This document shows, piece after piece, positions 5,659 through 13,297 of a stretch of 35,005 bases of DNA. Each line of letters starts with the position of its first letter. The stretch's first letter is position 1. The notes under the pieces were generated by a model. That model was not told the origin of the DNA, did not search any database, and worked only from the letters and a program-made list of their open reading frames with translations. A program made the translations under genes and the position numbers. The DNA comes from a virus: positions 1-35,005 of the IMG/VR virus record IMGVR_UViG_3300020201_000063. One strand, written 5' to 3'.

Positions 5659-8083
5659 AAAAGACGTTAAAAATAGCACAGAGGCTAAGTTAGAAAGGTT
5701 TGATAAATGGGTTGATATCCACGATTATGACACTTCTAAGAAGGGGAAAAGTGCTACGCAGAAGGATTTCGACGACGTAGAACTAGTTAGAGGGCACTAT
5801 GAAGATGCAAAGCGTGAAATAGAAAGCGGTTGTTATTGGCCTTCTTCTCTAGGAGACGAATCAGATACAGTGTCGGGCAGCTCCTGGCGGACACATAGGG
5901 AAAAGAATTTAAAAATGTGGATGCAATGGGCAGTCGAACCATCTAGCGACGACTACAGATCAAATATTAAATCACCTATGACATTAGGTAGAATTGAGTC
6001 GACCTCACAGAAACAAAGAAAACTCACGATTCAATTTTCCGCTAAAGCAACATTCGATGAAGATAGACAAAAAGCAAAGATTTTTGAAATTATAATTAAT
6101 CACATTATGGCGACGACAGAGGGGCGCAAAGAAATTGCGTTAGCATCTAAAGAATCCTTAATTTTTGGGAATGGGTACTTCCAACTTAAATATAAAGAGG
6201 TATGGGTAAAACATACATACAGAGAGAAGAATCCTAAAAGGAGTAAGGACGTAACCGAAGGAACTGAGACTGAGATTAAAGTAACATATCAGAAACCAGC
6301 ACTCGAATGCACTTACTCTGACATAACGATCGAGTACATCCCGACCGAAGAAATTTATTATGACCCGTCTGCAAAACAAATGCAGGGTGTAAATAAATCT
6401 GCACGCTATGTAATGCGCAGGAGAATAGTAAACATAGACGAGATTAGATCCACTTACGCTATAGATCCAGAGGCTAAAAATCTAGATAAGATAAAAGCAT
6501 CTGGAGGTTACTCCGCCACAGATCAGCGCATTTTGTGGTCGGCGCCAACCGATATATTACTAGACGATGATGCTGAGTTGATAGAGTACGAGAATAAGAT
6601 GTTAGATAAGCACATAGTATTAGTAAACGACATCCCTATTATTTCAAAGCCTCTTCCAAATAACCATAAGCAACTAACTTACCACGAGCTGCCTTGTATC
6701 GTTTTCCCCAACCAAAAATACGGCATGGGCCTCCCTGACTTGTTGCAGCACCAGCAGATCGCAGAAGAAATATTGATTAACATGGTGATGGATAAGATCT
6801 ATGAAAGCATGAACAATACTACGTTTATAGATAAATCGGTATGGGGAGAGACTACAGCCGCATTAATTAGAGCAAACAGTAAATATATCCCTATAGACAC
6901 ATCACAATCGCCAAGCATAGGTAATAAGATTATGCCTATGCCTTACAATCCAGTGGGCTTTGATGCATTTAAAGCGCTAGATCTTATCTCGAAAAATGCA
7001 ACTATAGCCTCTCAAATAGACCCCACGCAAACGTCAATTGTTCCATCTAATGCCCCTGCCACGTTTGCGGTAATGTCTAAGGAAACGGCCGAGAACATGA
7101 TAGCTAATATCGTAGACAATTGGGCTATGTACGGCCTTTATAGCGCAGGTGCACAGTTACCACAAATGATTAAGCAATTCTACAGTGAGCCTTATGTTAA
7201 GGGTATGCAGCCAAGGGACGCTAAGAAGATCGAGGATAATCTAAGAACTATTAGGATAGAAGGTAAAAAAGTTGAGATTGACAGCGGATTAGAAGAGGTA
7301 AGAATTAGCGACGATAAGCAGAATTACTCTTTCTTACAAACTAAACCAGAATACCTAGACACAAAAGGGGAGATAGAGGTGCAAGTAACTCCAGATTCAC
7401 TAGAGATTATTTCGCGAGGTCTGGAGATGCAAAAAATATCGAACATGATGACCCAGGTGATACCGTTAGCCGCCAACCCAGATAATCCGCAAAGTGTTGC
7501 TATGAACCCGAACGCAGTGTTTAATCTAAAAGAAGTGGCTAGCTTATATGTAGATACTTTCAATGTGCCGTCTAAGATTTTGTTGAACCAAGACGATTCT
7601 GACGCAGTCGAGATTGCTGACGCGGTCTTAGAGACTAATAGAATGTTAGAGGGGAAGATAGTAGACGGTAGACCAGGGCGCAGTGAGGTGCATCTGCAAT
7701 ACCACGACCAGGTTGCTGAGTCCTTGGAGAATACTAATCTTATGTACGAGCAGACAATTAGCGAGATGGCACAAGAAGCACCAGAGACGGTGGGACCAGA
7801 TGGAATGCCTATAATGTCCAACTTCGAGCCGCCTGCTGATATTGTAAAAGCTATGGAGAGAAACAGTCTAACAATAAGTAATTTAAGGACACATCTGGAA
7901 AGGGACATGACGCTGCCAGTAGTAGCATCTAGGATGCCAGCAGCTCCAGCACCATCAGCCCCAGAGCCAGTTGAACAATCAGCCCTAGGCATGGAAGATC
8001 CAATGGCAGCAATGGGTGGAGCGCCAATGATGGACCCAGCGATGCAGGGTGGTTTCCCTAACCCAGGTTTAGGCCCAGTTTAA
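5651..8083 (+). CDS. Portal protein
   Basis: About 810 residues, in the size range of the long portals of short-tailed phages (P22 type is about 725). Portal-like features include an N-terminal alpha-rich wing, a central region with FPNQKYGMGLPDLLQHQQ followed by a long helical barrel-like segment (IAEEILINMVMDKIYESMNN), and SNAPATFAVMSKETAENM. The last 60 residues are Pro/Ala/Met-rich and low in complexity. The ATG at 5651 is preferred to the TTG one codon upstream. The portal forms the dodecameric DNA channel at the head vertex. The call rests on order (terminase, portal, scaffold, capsid), size and general pattern. Confidence 0.8.
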   Translation: MAKKDVKNSTEAKLERFDKWVDIHDYDTSKKGKSATQKDFDDVELVRGHYEDAKREIESGCYWPSSLGDESDTVSGSSWRTHREKNLKMWMQWAVEPSSDDYRSNIKSPMTLGRIESTSQKQRKLTIQFSAKATFDEDRQKAKIFEIIINHIMATTEGRKEIALASKESLIFGNGYFQLKYKEVWVKHTYREKNPKRSKDVTEGTETEIKVTYQKPALECTYSDITIEYIPTEEIYYDPSAKQMQGVNKSARYVMRRRIVNIDEIRSTYAIDPEAKNLDKIKASGGYSATDQRILWSAPTDILLDDDAELIEYENKMLDKHIVLVNDIPIISKPLPNNHKQLTYHELPCIVFPNQKYGMGLPDLLQHQQIAEEILINMVMDKIYESMNNTTFIDKSVWGETTAALIRANSKYIPIDTSQSPSIGNKIMPMPYNPVGFDAFKALDLISKNATIASQIDPTQTSIVPSNAPATFAVMSKETAENMIANIVDNWAMYGLYSAGAQLPQMIKQFYSEPYVKGMQPRDAKKIEDNLRTIRIEGKKVEIDSGLEEVRISDDKQNYSFLQTKPEYLDTKGEIEVQVTPDSLEIISRGLEMQKISNMMTQVIPLAANPDNPQSVAMNPNAVFNLKEVASLYVDTFNVPSKILLNQDDSDAVEIADAVLETNRMLEGKIVDGRPGRSEVHLQYHDQVAESLENTNLMYEQTISEMAQEAPETVGPDGMPIMSNFEPPADIVKAMERNSLTISNLRTHLERDMTLPVVASRMPAAPAPSAPEPVEQSALGMEDPMAAMGGAPMMDPAMQGGFPNPGLGPV

Positions 8084-8101
8084 ATTTACAGAATAACAAC
8101 T

Positions 8102-8401
8102 ATGGATATCTTTGAGAATGTTGAGCTTCCGCTGGATGCGTTAAGCGATGACGACTTACTTATTATACAAAGATTTAAAGACGATCCCCTGTTTGGTATC
8201 TTAAAAAAGATCTTTGCAATAAGAATAGTGAAGGCAAGGGATATCGTATTCAATTCGGTGCCGTACAACGCAGATATACACAGAACACTGAACGGGCAGG
8301 TGGAGACCATGAAGTATCTACTAGATTTACCCGAGAACGCGAAGGTTATTATAAATGCCAGGGCAATGGCAGCAAAGCTAACCAGCAAGCCAAAATCTTG
8401 A
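8102..8401 (+). CDS. Hypothetical protein between portal and scaffold
   Basis: A 99-residue, mostly helical protein, MDIFENVELPLDALSDDDLL onward. It lies 18 nt after the portal stop. Its own TGA stop lies inside a TTGACA hexamer (8398-8403), echoing the stop-in-promoter arrangement at 1642. No family recognised; probably a head-assembly accessory protein. Confidence 0.65.
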   Translation: MDIFENVELPLDALSDDDLLIIQRFKDDPLFGILKKIFAIRIVKARDIVFNSVPYNADIHRTLNGQVETMKYLLDLPENAKVIINARAMAAKLTSKPKS

Positions 8402-8426
8402 CATCTTTTAAAAAAGAAGAGAGAAT
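8398..8426 (+). promoter_or_regulatory. Weak candidate promoter upstream of scaffold and capsid
   Basis: TTGACA at 8398-8403 is a perfect -35 hexamer. Seventeen bases on is GAGAAT (8421-8426), a poor -10 with four of six matches. It lies in the 125-bp gap before the scaffold gene, a sensible place for extra capsid-gene transcription, but the -10 is weak. Confidence 0.25.
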
Positions 8427-8458
8427 AGGGCTATTGACTACTAGTACAAAACGGAAGA

Positions 8459-8502
8459 ACCGACTGTATAGCGTGGACTAATCCTCTATCGCTGTGGTCG
8501 GT
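8459..8502 (+). other. Interrupted inverted repeat upstream of scaffold gene
   Basis: ACCGAC (8459-8464) pairs with GTCGGT (8497-8502), and an inner AGCG pairs with CGCT, giving an imperfect hairpin about 25 nt before the scaffold ATG. It has no U-tract, so it is not an obvious terminator. It could be a mRNA structure tuning scaffold or capsid expression. Confidence 0.35.
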
Positions 8503-8526
8503 CCTTTAACTTTATATCCCAAAGAA

Positions 8527-9486
8527 ATGAACGAAGAGACTGATGTTTCGGATGAGACTGAGCTAGACCCTTCTTTACAGGCAGCGTTTGACGCAGCAGC
8601 TAAAGGAGATACTTTAGACAAAGACTCATCTAACTCCCCCGACCCTGTGGTCGGACACGAGGAAACTAAAAACGACACAGGTAAAGATGTTGCAACTAAT
8701 CCTATTAAGGAAGAAGACAAGACATCTGATAAAGAGCCCGACGTAGAGACATTAAAACGAGAATACGGAAAGCTTAAGCAAACACAGGAGGAGTTTAAAA
8801 AAGTTCAAGATTCGGTTAAAGAAAAGGATGAGCTACTTCAGTTTTATGAAGGTTTTGTGACTGAGTCTGAGAAAAGATATAGAAGCGCCTTGTCAAAGAA
8901 GGGTGCTACTCCAGACCAGGTAGAGCAGATTGTAGGTCAATTAAAGACTAACAACCCAGAGCTATGGGGACAAGCACAGACCCCACCTTCAAAGAATGAT
9001 ACTAGCGCAGACATACAGAGACTGATCAATGAACATCCTGATATACAGTTTGCAAAAGGACAGAGGGAGGCAGCAGATGCCCAAAGAGTCGAACAGAGGA
9101 AGGAACGAGATACATTGTTCGCATCATTCGAGGCTGAAAGACCTGATATTTATGAGAACAGGAGCCCTGAGGATGCATCTTCTATAAGGAACTCGATTGG
9201 CACTATCTCTCAGAGTATGCAGAACACGCATAAGATGGAAGAGAAAGCTGCACTAGACTATGCGTATAACGCAGTCTTGCATCCCGAGAAGTTAAGAGAG
9301 GAAGGCAGAATGGAGGGATATTTCCAGGCTATTAACAGACAATCTGGAATTAGTAGTAGCCCTGGTGTAAGCAGTCCAACAAAGTCAAGTGTTGATACAT
9401 CCTCTCTTACACAGTTTGAGAGAGAAGTAGCTAAGGAGACAGGATTAAGTCCTGAGGATTATTTAAAGTGGAAAAGAAAAAGTTAA
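8527..9486 (+). CDS. Scaffold-like head assembly protein
   Basis: About 319 residues, very hydrophilic. The N-terminus is acidic (MNEETDVSDETELDPSLQAA), a coiled-coil section follows at about 80-130 (LKREYGKLKQTQEEFKKVQD), and the C-terminus is helical (LTQFEREVAKETGLSPEDYLKWKRKS) and basic at its end. This is the layout of phage scaffolding proteins, whose basic C-terminal helix binds the capsid protein. It sits directly before the decoration and capsid genes. The ATG at 8527 is preferred to a GTG at 8494, which would lie in the inverted repeat. No protease motif is seen. Confidence 0.75.
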   Translation: MNEETDVSDETELDPSLQAAFDAAAKGDTLDKDSSNSPDPVVGHEETKNDTGKDVATNPIKEEDKTSDKEPDVETLKREYGKLKQTQEEFKKVQDSVKEKDELLQFYEGFVTESEKRYRSALSKKGATPDQVEQIVGQLKTNNPELWGQAQTPPSKNDTSADIQRLINEHPDIQFAKGQREAADAQRVEQRKERDTLFASFEAERPDIYENRSPEDASSIRNSIGTISQSMQNTHKMEEKAALDYAYNAVLHPEKLREEGRMEGYFQAINRQSGISSSPGVSSPTKSSVDTSSLTQFEREVAKETGLSPEDYLKWKRKS

Positions 9487-9504
9487 TTTTAAAATCTAAA
9501 CATA

Positions 9505-9969
9505 ATGGCAGCAGGATTAATGTATACTCGCGGCAGCTTCTATGGCTTGCCTGAGATTATTAAAAAGTATGATAGTAATGCAACTATTGCAAACGGTGAT
9601 ACAGTAGTTCTTAAAGCAAGCCAACTAGAAGTTGGTGCCGCTGCAGAGACTCTATTAGGTGTAGCAATACAAGCAATGACCGCTTCAACAGTTGGTGGTG
9701 GTGTAAATTGCACACCTGGACTTGTTGTAATAATGGATTCTAGCTCTACTGGTATCGTAGCCACAGACGCGGGTAAGTATTTCGATACTACAGGTGGTAC
9801 TGGCGCACAAGCGATTGATATCTCAACAAGAGAGACTACTTATAACGGAGCTGGTACAGCCAGAGCGTTTGTATGTACTCTAGTAAATCCACAAGGGGTA
9901 AACCCAGTGTTGGATTCTGACGTTAGTGTCGGTGAGTTTGTGATTGTTAAGCATCAATTTATTAGATAA
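9505..9969 (+). CDS. Putative capsid decoration or stabilising protein
   Basis: A 154-residue protein, rich in Gly, Ala, Thr and Val, with short beta strands (NGDTVVLKASQLEVG, GVAIQAMTAS, VGEFVIVKHQFIR). Small beta proteins immediately upstream of the major capsid gene are commonly decoration or stabilising proteins; the pattern here fits that role but no specific family is certain. It has an A-rich leader and lies 19 nt before the capsid gene. Confidence 0.55.
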   Translation: MAAGLMYTRGSFYGLPEIIKKYDSNATIANGDTVVLKASQLEVGAAAETLLGVAIQAMTASTVGGGVNCTPGLVVIMDSSSTGIVATDAGKYFDTTGGTGAQAIDISTRETTYNGAGTARAFVCTLVNPQGVNPVLDSDVSVGEFVIVKHQFIR

Positions 9970-9988
9970 TTTTATAGAATTTTAAGCA

Positions 9989-10972
9989 ATGGGTACAACG
10001 ACTCCAATGTCAACTCTGCAATTCGGAAAGGCAATCGATCCTGCTATCCGTCATCACTTTACAGACGAGATGGATCAAGTGAAATCTACAATGGAGAAAA
10101 TCTTCACTGTGGAGAAGCAAGAGGATTATAATCAGAAAACTCAGAATTATTCTGACCTAGGTACACTTAGTATAGTTGGTGAGGGTCAGCCTTATCCATC
10201 TCAGTCTATCTTCCAGACATACGGCACAACTTTCACACCAGTCAAGCATGGTGGAGTGATTACGTTAACCGACGAATTTATTCGTTATGATAAGTCTGGC
10301 ATTTCAAAGTCTACTAATCTCGCAAGAGGGCAAGCAGCAAGTGCGCGGAGATCGATTGAGAATAGAAGTGCTGGTGTACTCCGCAACGGTTTTAATACTA
10401 GCTTTACATCTCTAGACGACGGCCGCCGATTGTTTGATCTAACTCATGCTAGAGCAGATGGAAATGGTAATCAGTCCAACGTAAGTTCAACTGGATTGAC
10501 TCTAACAGAGGCCAATCTAGAAACAGGTATGCTTGCCTTTGAGGACGTTTTAAGCGACACTGGACAATTAACAAGCTCTTTTGCTACTACTTTAGTAGTA
10601 CCTAATCAACTCAGAAAAGAGGCATTAATTATAGCCCGTTCCGAGAAGAGAAGCGGAACAGCCGATAACGATCTTAATGTATACGATCGCAAAAATTCAC
10701 AAGAATTTGAGGGATTAAGTATCGATAAAGTCATTGTTTGGAAATACTTGTCTGCAAGTGCTGGTGGTTCCGACACTGCATGGTTCTTGTTGGGGGACGA
10801 ATGTCCTTTAACTTGGTTATGGGGCGTTAGACCAGAGGTTGGCAAGTTAAACGAAACCGTGGGCTACATGAACGATACTTTAATGTGGAAAGTACGATAT
10901 GAGGCTTCAACTGGTTGGACAGACTGGAGAAGAACTTGGGGTTCAAAGGGTGATGGTATTTCTTATACATAA
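9989..10972 (+). CDS. Major capsid protein, Mu gpT-like HK97 fold
   Basis: A 327-residue protein. Characteristic stretches are TTFTPVKHGGVITLTDEFIRYD (about 85-106), the spine-helix-like region LARGQAASARRSIENRSAGV with FNTSFTSLDDGRRLFDLTHA, and the late TTLVVPNQLRKEALIIARSE. This order matches the Mu gpT-type family of HK97-fold shell proteins. It follows the scaffold and decoration genes and is followed by a hairpin-rich gap. No obvious N-terminal prohead cleavage region is present, consistent with use of a separate scaffold. Confidence 0.85.
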   Translation: MGTTTPMSTLQFGKAIDPAIRHHFTDEMDQVKSTMEKIFTVEKQEDYNQKTQNYSDLGTLSIVGEGQPYPSQSIFQTYGTTFTPVKHGGVITLTDEFIRYDKSGISKSTNLARGQAASARRSIENRSAGVLRNGFNTSFTSLDDGRRLFDLTHARADGNGNQSNVSSTGLTLTEANLETGMLAFEDVLSDTGQLTSSFATTLVVPNQLRKEALIIARSEKRSGTADNDLNVYDRKNSQEFEGLSIDKVIVWKYLSASAGGSDTAWFLLGDECPLTWLWGVRPEVGKLNETVGYMNDTLMWKVRYEASTGWTDWRRTWGSKGDGISYT

Positions 10973-10984
10973 GTAATAAACCTT

Positions 10985-11036
10985 TGTGGTAGCTTTAGGT
11001 TAAACCACACCTCGTTATCGAGTCGACCTTATAGGT
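10985..11036 (+). other. Three tandem small hairpins after the capsid gene
   Basis: In the 101-bp gap after the capsid gene: TGTGGT/ACCACA (10985-10990 with 11004-11009), CTCG-TTAT-CGAG (11011-11022) and ACCT-TAT-AGGT (11026-11036). None has a U-tract. Together they could protect the 3' end of capsid mRNA or attenuate read-through. Stems are short, so significance is uncertain. Confidence 0.35.
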
Positions 11037-11073
11037 GAATTAAGGGAATATATTAAGATAACTAAAAATAAAC

Positions 11074-11616
11074 ATGGCAACAACAAATTTCTCAGGACCA
11101 GTGAACAGTGCTAATGGTTTCACAGTAAATGACGTGTCGGTTATCGGTTCGACTGGCGAGCTTGCTAATGTAGCTTATGCGGAAACAGTATCCAGAGATA
11201 CTGGCACTTTTACCGTTACATCAGCCGAACTCCTAGCTTTATTCGCAACTCCGATTAGTGTCGTTGCGGCACCAGGTGCAAATAAAGCTATAACCCCCTT
11301 TCTATGGATTGCTTTTAAGCCAGCTGGCACTGCATATGCAGGCATTGCAGCAGGTGAGGACTTGGTACTAAGGTATACTGACGCTTCAGGCACTATCGTG
11401 TCTGGAATCGAGACTACTGGCTTCTTAGATCAAGCAACAGCACAAACAAGGTATGCATTGGTTCCACAATCAGCAGTAGGAACTGCTAGAGTAGAGCTTA
11501 ATCCAACTGCAAACGCAGCATTGATGGTACACATGACCGCAGGTGAAATAATTACAGGAAACACTAGTCTTCTAATTAGAGTCTTCTACCGTGTTCTACC
11601 AACTGTACTATCTTAA
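11074..11616 (+). CDS. Putative beta-rich virion protein, 180 residues
   Basis: It starts MATTNFSGPVNSANGFTVND, an opening common in phage head- or tail-decorating proteins. The rest is Ala/Thr/Gly-rich and beta-like, ending in SLLIRVFYRVLPTVLS. No charged coiled coil and no signal peptide. By position after the capsid gene it is likely a head-surface or appendage protein. No family assigned. Confidence 0.6.
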   Translation: MATTNFSGPVNSANGFTVNDVSVIGSTGELANVAYAETVSRDTGTFTVTSAELLALFATPISVVAAPGANKAITPFLWIAFKPAGTAYAGIAAGEDLVLRYTDASGTIVSGIETTGFLDQATAQTRYALVPQSAVGTARVELNPTANAALMVHMTAGEIITGNTSLLIRVFYRVLPTVLS

Positions 11617-11618
11617 TT

Positions 11619-11831
11619 ATGGGATTCGACTACGACAAGCACAAAGGAGAGGCAGAGGCTTATGCTAGTGCATCTAGAAGGGACGAGGCTATGTATAAAA
11701 AAGCTGGTTTCGAACACAGAATCGACCGAGCCAATGAGGCTTTAAGACAGGCTAAAACAGAGGCAGAAAAGCAGAAATTTGAGGAGATAAGAAATAAGTC
11801 GATTAAGATTTACAATAAGTATAGTAAATAA
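11619..11831 (+). CDS. Small charged helical protein, 70 residues
   Basis: MGFDYDKHKGEAEAYASASRRDEA onward, rich in Lys, Glu, Ala and Arg, almost certainly one long helix (ANEALRQAKTEAEKQKFEEI). It starts 2 nt after the preceding stop. Function unknown; it may be a minor virion or assembly component. Confidence 0.6.
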   Translation: MGFDYDKHKGEAEAYASASRRDEAMYKKAGFEHRIDRANEALRQAKTEAEKQKFEEIRNKSIKIYNKYSK

Positions 11832-11849
11832 GTTTAACTCTTTACAATA

Positions 11850-12179
11850 ATGTACATTGCAAGAGAAAATGGTGAAGGTTGGAATAAAGAGGAGTATGAG
11901 TGGAAGTCTGGCAGTGCTAATATTGCTGGCGTTAGTGGTGATGTTAATCTAAACACAGTCGCCGCATTTACTACGCTCTTTTCTGGTGTCCGTAAGAAGA
12001 GAGCACATTATATTAGTATCGAGACAACTGGAAGTGTATATATTAGGCTAAATAAATCAACAAACGATATTATCCTGGTAACTTCTACTACACCGTTCAG
12101 GAGTGATGTTATGGCTATCTACGCCATATTTGCTACTACGGCCGCTGCTGCAGTTACTATAACTGTTACGCTCATATAA
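11850..12179 (+). CDS. Putative small appendage protein, 109 residues
   Basis: MYIARENGEGWNKEEYEWKS followed by beta strands (KRAHYISIETTGSVYIRLNK, AAAAVTITVTLI). The C-terminal two-thirds resemble the small beta sandwiches found in phage fibre clusters. Its stop overlaps the start of the coiled-coil gene at 12179 (TAATG), so the two are coupled. No family assigned. Confidence 0.55.
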   Translation: MYIARENGEGWNKEEYEWKSGSANIAGVSGDVNLNTVAAFTTLFSGVRKKRAHYISIETTGSVYIRLNKSTNDIILVTSTTPFRSDVMAIYAIFATTAAAAVTITVTLI

Positions 12180-12688
12180 TGGATAAGCAGATATTAGAGA
12201 AACAAAAAACATTAAATGAGATAGCAGTGCGAACAGCTGACTTGAGACATCAAAACGTCTCAACAAAGCAAGAGACAGAGAAGATAGAGGCTGACTTCAG
12301 ATCTAGCAAAGAGGCCTATGACCGATTTGTGAGTGAACTACAAGAGCTTGATGTACGTGTAGCAGAACAGCGAACACTGAAGATGGAGTACGATGTGTTG
12401 ATTACCACCCTAGATAACGAGTCTATTACTAAAAGAGACTCTAATAGGGACCTAGACACAGATCTGGCGAGGAAGAAGGATACTCTAGCACAATTAGAGT
12501 TAGAGCATTCTAGAAGGCTAGTAGAGCTGGATAATCGCGAGAAGGTAGTGGAGCAACAAGAGAAAACATTAAATATGAATCAGGCCACTCTTGATGCCTA
12601 TAGAGAAGAGATAGAGATTAAGGACGCAATGGTGACACGTAAAGAGAGACTTGTAGCAATGCTTAGTAAGACTGATAAAGACAAATAG
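12179..12688 (+). CDS. Coiled-coil protein, copy 1 of a duplicated pair
   Basis: A 169-residue protein, strongly charged with near-continuous heptads from about residue 5 to 160. Its C-terminal section (ELDNREKVVEQQEKTLNMNQ, then TLDAYREEIEI and RKERLVAML) aligns with the end of the protein at 16010-16507. Each copy is followed at once by a protein with a shared IDG..N..AT N-terminus, so this is a paralogous two-gene module. The role is probably structural, for example an oligomerising stalk or assembly chaperone for the downstream appendage protein. Confidence 0.7.
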   Translation: MDKQILEKQKTLNEIAVRTADLRHQNVSTKQETEKIEADFRSSKEAYDRFVSELQELDVRVAEQRTLKMEYDVLITTLDNESITKRDSNRDLDTDLARKKDTLAQLELEHSRRLVELDNREKVVEQQEKTLNMNQATLDAYREEIEIKDAMVTRKERLVAMLSKTDKDK

Positions 12689-12691
12689 TAA

Positions 12692-13045
12692 ATGACAGAA
12701 GATAAAATCGTCAAAATTGTTGATGGTGACAACACAAACATCCAGGCTACCGTTCTGACACAGGGTGCGAATGGGGCTGTAGTTGTTACCATCTCTGATG
12801 GATCAGGTGGTACTATTACCGCATTTGGAGACACGGCCAACTATTCCTTTCGCTCAGATTCAACCACCACAACAGATATTACCTACTACGGATTTTGCGC
12901 AATGGGCAGTTATGCCTCCACAAGTGCAGCGATCTGGAGGGTCTTTAGATTATCCGACGTTGATGGTGAGGGTAAAACTTGGGCTGATGGTAATGCTAAC
13001 TTTGATAATATCTGGAGTAATAGAGCGGCTTTATCTTATTCTTAA
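12692..13045 (+). CDS. Short appendage protein with IDG-type N-terminus, copy 1
   Basis: A 117-residue protein. Residues 6-46 (KIVDGDNTNIQATVLTQGAN, then GAVVVTISDGSGGTITAFGD) align with the first 50 residues of the 438-residue protein at 16509. Past this shared domain it has its own short beta-rich end (TTDITYYGFCAMGSYAS, then WRVFRLSDVDGEGKTWADG). It is likely a small virion appendage with the N-terminal domain serving as the docking part. Spaced 3 nt after the coiled-coil gene. Confidence 0.6.
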   Translation: MTEDKIVKIVDGDNTNIQATVLTQGANGAVVVTISDGSGGTITAFGDTANYSFRSDSTTTTDITYYGFCAMGSYASTSAAIWRVFRLSDVDGEGKTWADGNANFDNIWSNRAALSYS

Positions 13046-13056
13046 CCTTTAACACA

Positions 13057-13296
13057 ATGTGGGATAAAAAATTCGATAGAATAGAGAGATTGGATGACAA
13101 CAATATGCAAGTTATTGTCAGACTTCATAATGACAAAGAAAGTGAAGATATAACGATTGCCTTCCAAATGGACGCAGATACTGACATTAATATCTTATTT
13201 GCTGAATTGACTGCAAAGGTAAAAGATAAGTTAGATTTCAAAGATTCAATTGACGATAAGCTAAACAAATTAAAAACCAAATTAGGAATAGAATAA
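13057..13296 (+). CDS. Small hypothetical protein before the large adhesin
   Basis: A 79-residue protein, MWDKKFDRIERLDDNNMQVI onward. Beta strands in the first half are followed by a charged helix ending KLNKLKTKLGIE. It starts 11 nt after the preceding stop and ends 1 nt before the 890-residue gene, so it may be a partner or chaperone of that protein. No family recognised. Confidence 0.6.
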   Translation: MWDKKFDRIERLDDNNMQVIVRLHNDKESEDITIAFQMDADTDINILFAELTAKVKDKLDFKDSIDDKLNKLKTKLGIE

Positions 13297-13297
13297 T

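Noticed and set aside
7324-7992. A 222-codon open frame on the minus strand inside the portal gene
   Set aside because: It lies fully opposite a well-supported portal gene, has Ser/Ala/Leu-rich composition typical of an antisense shadow, and has no leader or neighbours on that strand.
9989-10972. A Mu-like transposable phage, from the gpT-like capsid protein
   Set aside because: No transposase, Mu-type portal, sheath or tube genes are present; gpT-like capsid proteins occur in many unrelated tailed phages.
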